Part shown: positions 5,742 to 6,035 of the stretch, piece by piece
How positions within the stretch are numbered: position 1 is the first letter of the stretch
Layout: each line of letters starts with the position of its first letter
Origin: Acidobacteriota bacterium
Lineage (GTDB): Bacteria > Acidobacteriota > Vicinamibacteria > Vicinamibacterales > UBA8438
Direction: 5' to 3'
DNA length: 6,035 nt
Assembly: GCA_011523485.1 (NCBI GenBank)
Contig: WTGR01000252.1
Coordinates: 1-6,035, forward strand
Position numbers and translations under genes: made by a program
The notes under the pieces: generated by a model
What the model was told of the DNA's origin: nothing
Databases searched by the model: none
What the model saw: the letters and a program-made list of their open reading frames with translations, nothing else

Positions 5742-6035
5742 TCAGTCGCTCGACATGGGACCACGCAATCCGCTGTGCAAGTAGCCGCGCCTGGGTTCCG
5801 CGTTCACCGCGTCGATGCGCATTTCCCCGGCGCTGTTCAGTGTGTCCTCGATCCGCGGGCTGACGAAACGAAACCCGGCCTCGACCCCGGGGGTTCGGTT
5901 CGTGGCGAACAGGATGCAGAAAGGTGCCGAGATCTGCGGCCACACCTTCGTCTGCCTCAGTTCCGCACCGTTTACGATCGATGTGACGTCGAGCGCCTCG
6001 AACAGAGCTTGGCGCGCGATCGGCATCCCGTCGCC
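5742..6035 (-). CDS. C-terminal part of an N6-adenine DNA methyltransferase-like protein (5' end outside window)
   Basis: An open minus-strand frame enters at the right edge (GDG before the first in-window Met at 6026-6024) and ends at the TGA at 5744-5742, giving 97 residues. The in-window ATG is probably internal. The segments MPIARQALFEALDVTSIVNGAELR, TKVWPQISAPFCILFATN, a GFRFVSPRIEDTLN block and MRIDA match, from recall, the region after the NPPY-type catalytic core in Eco57I/type IIG and related adenine methyltransferases, where an L-R-x-x-x-VWP-x-I-x-AP-x-C-LLFA strand is common. The catalytic motifs themselves would lie beyond the window. In relatives as I remember them, the chain continues well past the RID segment with a lysine/phenylalanine-rich 'LFRG' stretch and a target-recognition part; here it stops after about 20 more residues (ending GLRGPMSSD), so it may be truncated. 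It lies just upstream of the PD-(D/E)XK-like gene on the same strand, suggesting one operon. Confidence 0.6.
   Translation of the reverse strand, partial: GDGMPIARQALFEALDVTSIVNGAELRQTKVWPQISAPFCILFATNRTPGVEAGFRFVSPRIEDTLNSAGEMRIDAVNAEPRRGYLHSGLRGPMSSD

Noticed and set aside
5252..5863. Plus-strand 203-codon open frame across the right-hand region
   Set aside because: The minus-strand frames contain recognisable protein motifs; this one is Arg/Ser/Pro-rich without any and overlaps both minus-strand genes.

Overview
This is a GC-rich window with gene-dense coding on both strands. Exported DUF2911-like and GGT-like proteins with N-terminal signal sequences, together with the tail of a copper monooxygenase-like protein, fit a Gram-negative environmental bacterium. 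Acidobacteriota (Vicinamibacteria-like) is my best guess. It rests on gene content and composition only, because no phylogenetic marker is present.

Layout, left to right. (1) Positions 1-200 (+) hold the last 65 codons of a protein resembling the C-terminal domain of ascorbate-dependent type II copper monooxygenases. A strong intrinsic terminator follows at 233-270. (2) Positions 273-1541 (+) encode a secreted protein with two DUF2911-like halves and an acidic insert. Its stop codon lies inside the first of three imperfect 25-26 bp tandem repeats (1530-1605). (3) Positions 1698-3542 (+) encode an exported gamma-glutamyltransferase-fold Ntn hydrolase. The catalytic Thr-Thr-His is intact, but positions that bind the glutamyl group in true GGTs are changed, so it is better called a GGT-like amidohydrolase. 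(4) Positions 3543-3702 hold a 17-bp palindrome and a 20-codon leader ORF that overlaps the next start codon. (5) Positions 3703-4971 (+) encode a complete soluble bacterial cytochrome P450. (6) From 5016 to the right edge, coding is on the minus strand, convergent with the P450, and has visibly lower GC. It carries the end of a DNA adenine-methyltransferase-like gene (5742-6035, running off the window). Downstream of that, 16 bases on, is a frameshifted gene (5725-5016) whose repaired product has a PD-(D/E)XK-type nuclease signature.

The plus-strand genes look like ordinary secreted and oxidative metabolism, and I see no firm pathway joining them. The minus-strand pair is the most distinctive part: a methylase followed by a putative nuclease suggests the edge of a restriction-modification or other defence island, apparently damaged or carrying an assembly error. 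No tRNA, rRNA, CRISPR array or insertion sequence was recognised.
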